Assembly: GCA_019914995.1 (NCBI GenBank) | Contig: CM034128.1 | Location: 6,078,501 to 6,142,500, forward strand | Source of the DNA: Acanthochlamys bracteata | Taxonomy: Eukaryota > Streptophyta > Magnoliopsida > Pandanales > Velloziaceae | Length of the DNA: 64,000 bases | Direction: 5' to 3' | Shown: piece by piece, positions 59,101-64,000 of the stretch | Layout: every line of letters starts with the position of its first letter | Position numbering within the stretch: the stretch's first letter is position 1 | Translations under genes and position numbers: made by a program | Notes under the pieces: model-generated | What the model was told of the DNA's origin: nothing | What the model saw: the letters and a program-made list of their open reading frames with translations, nothing else | Databases searched by the model: none

Positions 59101-60091
59101 CTATAATCGTGTCCTTATGCTTGCTTGCTAATACTAGATATGTGGTCATTTTGGGGATTGATTTTGTTCTCTTATCATTTGTATTAGGTACGCACTGCAA
59201 TCAAAGTCAAAGCTTCTGTTATCATTGTCTTCACTCAAATCTGGAAGGGCAGCAAGGTGCTTCTAGTTCAAAATTTCCTTTATTTCTCTATTTCCGTTTT
59301 CTTTTCTTTTTCTGGTATAAAATCTGTTGGTTTATTGTCTGCTTTTTCTTTATGCAGGTTGATTGCAAAGAACAGACCTACAATGCCTGTTCTTCGGTCT
59401 TTCGGTTGTCATTCTTCGGCTTAAAACAAACCAACTTAAGTGGAGTTTCACAGGTGCCTTTGAGGTATCTTAACTCCTAATAAGTCACCATGTATCTTTT
59501 TTGTGAATACACCAATTCTAAGTTCTGTATTGCGGTAACATTATGGCCTCCTGTATGTTTGTTGTTTTAATGAGTTATATTTATGTTGGGTAAATAAATT
59601 CGAGGTTCCACAGTGGCATTTTTTGTTGAAGCGCTGGCTTCTTCCTTCTGCAATACTTTTAGAAGAATGTTTCATGTATCTTTTACAAAGAAACTTTTTA
59701 GGATCACCTTCTTTGAATTTTGTTCCCTGGGATAAAACCAAATTTCTATATGGTTTCTGTTAACTGTATGTAATTCCTTTTCCTCTTTGCAGGCTAGGCA
59801 GCCTCTCATTGTTAGAGGGCTTTTCCCTATGCTTGCAGATCCTCGTCATACTGTAAGTTTAGATATTCATTTTACTGCATCTCATTTCTTTCACATAATG
59901 ATGGTTTTGTTGAGTTTGTCCTTGTTGTTTCCATATAGGCTGAGTCAACTAGTACCACAAACGAGTTGGGATTGAAGGTTACCCTTGATCATGGCAAGGC
60001 ATCTGGCGTGATAAAATCACATGATTGTGTTCTCTGTCTATCAGAAAGTTGGGGATGCATCAGTGTGAAGATTATTGAGTTAGAGGATTAA
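56191..60091 (+). pseudogene. Cytosolic pyruvate kinase gene copy, broken but with introns
   Basis: Pyruvate kinase makes pyruvate and ATP from phosphoenolpyruvate in glycolysis. The copy follows the plant cytosolic isoform beginning MH..LLLEEPIRMASILEPSKP, with a one-base shift near 56200. Pieces separated by intron-like DNA are: MTKIVGSLGPQSRSV and MSVARFDFS then TGA in place of Trp (56467); VMLDAVGPELQVVNKRENA (56619), then a shift; SETTSVWLE (56902); [17 protein letters not shown] (57053); GVRNDIDFLSLSY (57604); FLSKFGDVHQTQIFAKI (57800); [20 protein letters not shown] (57938; the family has SRGNLG); [20 protein letters not shown] (58182); [52 protein letters not shown] (59188); RGLFPMLADPRHT (59803); and the C terminus GVIKSHD...KIIELED. 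Stops and frame shifts in most exons prevent a full-length product. Retained introns point to gene duplication, not retroposition. Confidence 0.9.
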
Positions 60092-60774
60092 GCATATAAG
60101 TAGGCTCGTAGCACCTCTTCTTTTTGTCCTTTCTTTTCTGTGCTGTAATCTGTCCACAAAACTCATTTGGATAGAAGATGCAGATAATATAAAATTTATA
60201 TGTACTTAGTGTGGGGTGGCTTTTGAGAATACTTTTTAAATAGAATTTTTCTAAAATAAAAAATATTTTTATTTTTTATTTAAAAAATTAAAAATAAATA
60301 ATAAAAATTTAATTATTTAAAATTTTTAATATTTATAAAAAGTGTATTAAAAAGTTATTTTTGAGATAAAAATAATTAATATTATTAAATACTTGAGTAG
60401 AAAGGATTCGATTTAGAAGCAGAAGTATCTGTTCGGATATTGCTGCCCGTGGTTATCGTCCGATATTGAACGTCTTCCGCTGGACTTCTGAATAATAGTT
60501 TGTATTTCACCTTGTGTTCAATTCAGTAAACCAAATCTAGTTGTATAGCTGATCTGTTTTGTTTTGTGTTGAACTATGTGCTAAGAAAGAAGCTCGTGGC
60601 ATAGAGAGGCCCAATAGGTCTGGCATGCAGATTGGAGGCCCGTTCGGGGGCAAAGGAACTGGTTGGTTGGATTACACATTGGGATATGGAGGGAAATTTT
60701 GGGGTGAACAGGTGCTGGTTGCAACTATCCTTTCTCCCCCGTTTTGCCACCGCCCTGCTCATCAGCACTCAGAA
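60092..60774. promoter_or_regulatory. Upstream region of the ATAB2-like gene
   Basis: The first half contains an AT-rich block (60208-60380, starting GGGGTGGCTTTTGAGAATAC) that resembles one end of the Tourist-like MITEs at 55041 and 55671. The second half has a CAATTCAGT stretch and pyrimidine-rich DNA before the start codon at 60775. An upstream in-frame ATG at 60559 exists, but the 72 extra residues do not look like a transit peptide. Confidence 0.45.
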
Positions 60775-63700
60775 ATGGCCGCAGCTGCAGCTTCGAGATT
60801 GCATCATATTCTTCTTTCCTGTAACAACAAGAAGTCATCAACTTCAACTACCATCTTCAGAAGAAGCAGCAGAAGCAGATTATGGGTGCCCGCTGCTGGA
60901 TTATTCTGTTTGCCTCCTCGTAACCACCGTCGTCGACCAGATTTTCTCCTCAAGGTATCCTCCTCCTCTTCGTCACTTGATAGTAGCAATGACACCCGCC
61001 AACAACAGCGACAGATTCAACGGATGGAAAAAGAGCAGCAGGATGAAGAAGAAGATGAAGAGGAGGTGGACCCTTTTGCAGAGGTTGAGTTTCTGGACGC
61101 TTCGGTGGATGCAGAGTCGATAAAAGAGTGGGAGATGGACTTCTGCTCTCGTCCAATCTTGGATGATAGGGGGAAGAAGGTTTGGGAGCTTGTTGTCTGC
61201 GACCCAACCTTGTCCCTACAGTACACCAGATTCTTTCCCAACAACGTTATCAACAGTGTCACACTCCGTGACGCCATCGCCACCGTCTGTGACTCGCTTT
61301 CTCTCCCCCTTCCTGAGAAGATCTGTTTCTTCAGGTCCCAGATGCAGACCATCATCACCAGGGCCTGTAATGAACTAGGCATCAAACCTGTACCAACCAA
61401 AAGGGTATGCAGTTATTGTTATTCTTCTGTGTCCTAGTTGTTGGGCTTCAATCCTAATATAGATGCACTATTTATCCTCTTTCCATCAATATTCTCTGCT
61501 AGCTGTTCATCATGCTTTTTATACTCTATAGTAGTTCATCCAAAACCATGAAATGAACACTGTTATCAGAGAAAATGACTTGTATTTGCCCACTTGCTCC
61601 TTAAGTTAATGACAAATGTGTAAAGCCGTCCAACAAAGAGTGTCACAATGGTACCGGTGCCTGATCTTTCTGTTTGAACCACATGAAATACCTGAAATTC
61701 CACCAGACTATAATGGTAATCTGTTCTAATATGAGGCACACATAGGTGTTGGATAAGTATGAAGTATATTACATGAATCGGAGAACAAAAAATCAATCAT
61801 CGGAAAATACAAAATACTATGGCCGCATTTCACTTTTTTGTAGCGTGCTTATGAACAAGTTTAAGATAGTTGAATCCTGCATCACATTACTGACATAGTT
61901 TCAATATCTATAGTGTATTTCGTTGGTTCTATGGCTGGGAGAGCGATATGAGACTGTATATACCCGTCATCCTGGATTTCAACAAGGATTAAAGCCACTT
62001 CTCGCATTGGACAATCCTTTTCCTATGGAACTTCCGGAAAATCTATATGGCGATAAATGGGCTTTTGTTCAGTTACCTTACTCAGGTAAGGCAAGTACTT
62101 AATGTTACTTAATTTTGTTTAGCTAACCTTCAAAAAAGCTACTTTGAATCATCTTTTTGTATTGGGATGATTATGAGGTGCTATATATATATATATATAT
62201 ATATGGAGTGATAGGGGTACTTTTTTTTCGACTATGGCTAGAGTGATATTCAATCTCTACTGTTGGATATGAAAAATAATGAGTTAAAAATGTACTCACA
62301 AAATTTCGGTTCAATCGGATCACAAATTCATGTTTATCTAATTATTTGATCAAACCGACAGAAAGTAATAAAAAACTTTAAAAAATATATATTGTATCGT
62401 TTCTATCATTTTGATTAAGTAATCGGATGGAAGTCGATTCGTAATTTGATTGAGATAAAATTGTGAGTAAATTTCTAACTCATAGTTTTTCACATTCAAC
62501 GGTAGATGTTGGATTTGGAGGTCATCCAAACTATAAACTCAAAATGGAGTGCTCGGGAGTGTCCATAAGGAGTGCTCTTATTCCTTCTTTATATATATAG
62601 AAGAGATAGGGGCACTCCTTCCTCTAGCACTCCTGTGGAGATCTCCAAATTCAATTTTTGCCGTTCGACATAAAAAATTATGAGTCGGTAGCACGTTGAC
62701 AAAATTTCAGCTCAATAGATCACGAGTCGATCTTCATTTGGTCACTTGATGGAGATGACACAAAATAAAAATATATATGTTTTATCAAATTTTACTATTT
62801 GTGTCATATAGATCAAGTGGACTGATTGAGATCGATTCGTATTCCGATTGAATTGAAATTTTATCAACATGCTAACGATTCATAATTTTTTATATCCAAC
62901 GAGGAAATTAGATTTGGAATCCACGGTCAAAACTGACCATATATATATATATATATATGATAGACTCACGGTGCACACGTCGTTTAAAAGTGGTCGGAAA
63001 GATTTTCAAATTTAATCTCGACTGTTGTATATAAAGAATTATGAGTTGGGAATATATTGATATTAGATTCGAAAATCTTGCCGTCATTTTTGGCTGTCGT
63101 GTGTACTGTGTGTCTCTAAAAATTACGTGTGCCTCTATTATATATATATATATATTGATACACTACTCTCTATTGGCCCTTATTTTTCAGCCAGTTATTA
63201 ATATAAGTAAATTGCATGTACTTAAGGTGGGAACTGACAATACCAAGTCAAAATATATGTGCTTTCTACTAGAATTTATTTCCTAGTCAGCACCTGACTC
63301 TTCTTTGCTAATGTTCTTTCTTCTTTTCTTCACATTAGTTCCTTCTGATCTTCATCATAATTGCTTGCGCATTTTTGTATCTGCTAAAATATTTAATTGT
63401 TTTCTTACTCGCCGCGTGTAATAATATACATGTAAAGTTCCATTGAACTTTAAATTGGTCGAATTATATCACAACAGCCATGAGTCTTGTAATTGTCCTA
63501 ATTCAGTCAGCATCTGATTCCAATTTCAGCTGTTATGAAGGAGCTTTCATCCTTAGAAGCAAGGTACGCGTTTGGTAGGAGCCTAGACTTAGATCTTTTG
63601 GGCATTGAGATTAAAGACAAAACCTTGATACCGGGACTTGCTGTTGCATCTTCACGTGCTAAACCTTTGGCTGGTAAGTTCAAGTTTTCTTCTATCCAGG

Positions 63701-64000
63701 AAAACTGCCAGACCCCTTGCTTACAAAATGTTGGCTATTTGTATGATGATCAGCTTGGATGAATGGTTTGGAGGTCTGTTCCGTCGAAGCAGATATAAAC
63801 AGGGCTTGCTTGATACTATCTGTTGGAATTTCTACAAGGTACATCTATGCTACATATAAGAAGAATGCTGCAACAACGAAGGAAGCTGAAGCATGGGAGG
63901 CTGCAAAAAAGGTCTGCGGAGGTTTGCATTTTCTTGCCATTCAAGAGAGCTTAGATTCAGATGATTGTGTTGGGTTTTGGCTCTTACTAGACTTCCCTTC
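60775..64000 (+). CDS. ATAB2: ATAB2-like chloroplast RNA-binding protein (5' part)
   Basis: Orthologue-type match to Tab2/ATAB2, a chloroplast A/U-rich RNA-binding protein required for photosystem I (psaB) translation and light-driven assembly of the photosystems. Exons seen: 60775-61404 (210 codons), 61914-62085, 63530-63673, and 63754 to the window edge; borders fit GT-AG and stay in frame. Residues 1-60 are a Ser/Arg-rich transit peptide; residues 86-98 are an acidic run; [15 protein letters not shown] and [20 protein letters not shown] open the conserved domain. Later landmarks are [77 protein letters not shown] and [20 protein letters not shown]. The remainder (a few dozen residues at most by family length) lies outside the window. 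Intron 2 (1,444 bases) is enlarged by three palindromic MITE copies. Confidence 0.93.
62205..62589. mobile_element. Palindromic (TA)n-flanked MITE, copy 6, in intron 2 of ATAB2-like gene
   Basis: Bordered by TA runs at 62182-62204 and 62590-62599. The left half shows CTACTGTTGGATATGAAAAA, CAATCGGATCACAAATTC and ATTTGATCAAACCGACAG. The right half shows ATCATTTTGATTAAGTAATC, GGAAGTCGATTCGTAATTTG and CACATTCAACGGTAGATGTT. The ends carry GGAGTGATAGGGGTACT and AGTGCTC words that recur in other copies. Confidence 0.8.
62600..62938. mobile_element. Palindromic (TA)n-flanked MITE, copy 7, in intron 2
   Basis: It starts AGAAGAGATAGGGGCACTCC right after a TA run shared with copy 6. GGTCACTTGATGGAGATGAC on the left answers GTGTCATATAGATCAAGTGG on the right. 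A (TA)n run at 62939-62958 closes it. Confidence 0.8.
62959..63138. mobile_element. Palindromic MITE family, short derivative (copy 8), in intron 2
   Basis: GGTGCACACGTCGTTTAAAA on the left and a GTGTGTACTGTGTGTCTC stretch on the right, with AAAGAATTATGAGTTGGG inside, show it is a shortened family member that lost the central palindrome. TA runs flank both sides (62939-62958 and 63139-63156). Confidence 0.65.

Noticed and set aside
60559-60774. Longer N terminus for the ATAB2-like protein from the ATG at 60559
   Set aside because: The extra 72 residues are unlike a transit peptide, while the ATG at 60775 starts a typical one ([15 protein letters not shown]).

Overview
The window is nuclear DNA of a flowering plant, most likely a eudicot. 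It is AT-rich, its genes have GT-AG introns, and they belong to plant-specific families: a phytosulfokine precursor, a DYW-class pentatricopeptide repeat protein, a chloroplast phosphatase and an ATAB2-type protein. Decayed class I and class II transposons fill the space between genes. No bacterial, viral or organellar gene organisation is visible, and I saw no tRNA, rRNA or CRISPR array. I cannot name the species.

Layout. 1-10.4 kb: transposon debris, comprising a palindromic MITE, a foldback element with long repeated arms, a hAT-type MITE with a near-perfect 8-bp target duplication, a Copia reverse-transcriptase/RNase H remnant on the minus strand, and two adjacent Tourist-like MITEs. 10.66-11.18 kb: a three-exon phytosulfokine (PSK) gene whose first splice donor looks mutated. 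12-20 kb: a decayed PIF/Harbinger element (Myb/SANT-like ORF plus DDE transposase). 20.6-35.8 kb: MITEs in clusters, a FAR1/MULE-type transposase remnant surrounded by inverted and tandem repeats, and a probable solo LTR. 35.8-40.06 kb: an internally deleted Copia element with recognisable LTRs; its 3' LTR stops at a broken minus-strand DUF868 gene (to about 40.9 kb).

42.85-48.95 kb is the best gene block. A nine-exon minus-strand gene for a chloroplast phosphoglycerate-mutase-like phosphatase (2-carboxy-D-arabinitol-1-phosphatase type, 494 aa) lies head to head with an intronless 914-aa DYW-type PPR protein, with 276 bp between the start codons. 52.95-53.39 kb: a small intronless gene for a probable plastid membrane protein. 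56.19-60.09 kb: a full-length but broken copy of a cytosolic pyruvate kinase gene that still carries its introns. 60.78 kb to the window end: the first four exons of an ATAB2-like gene, truncated by the window edge.

Four of the five genes that look usable (phosphatase, PPR, small membrane protein, ATAB2-like) are expected to act in chloroplasts or mitochondria; the fifth encodes a secreted peptide hormone. They are not an operon-like unit. The most distinctive non-genic signal is a family of palindromic elements that sit in (TA)n tracts. Copies occur at about 1.1, 23.6-25.1, 33.8 and 62.2-63.2 kb. In two places they are chained, with neighbouring copies sharing a (TA)n border, and one chain lies inside intron 2 of the ATAB2-like gene.
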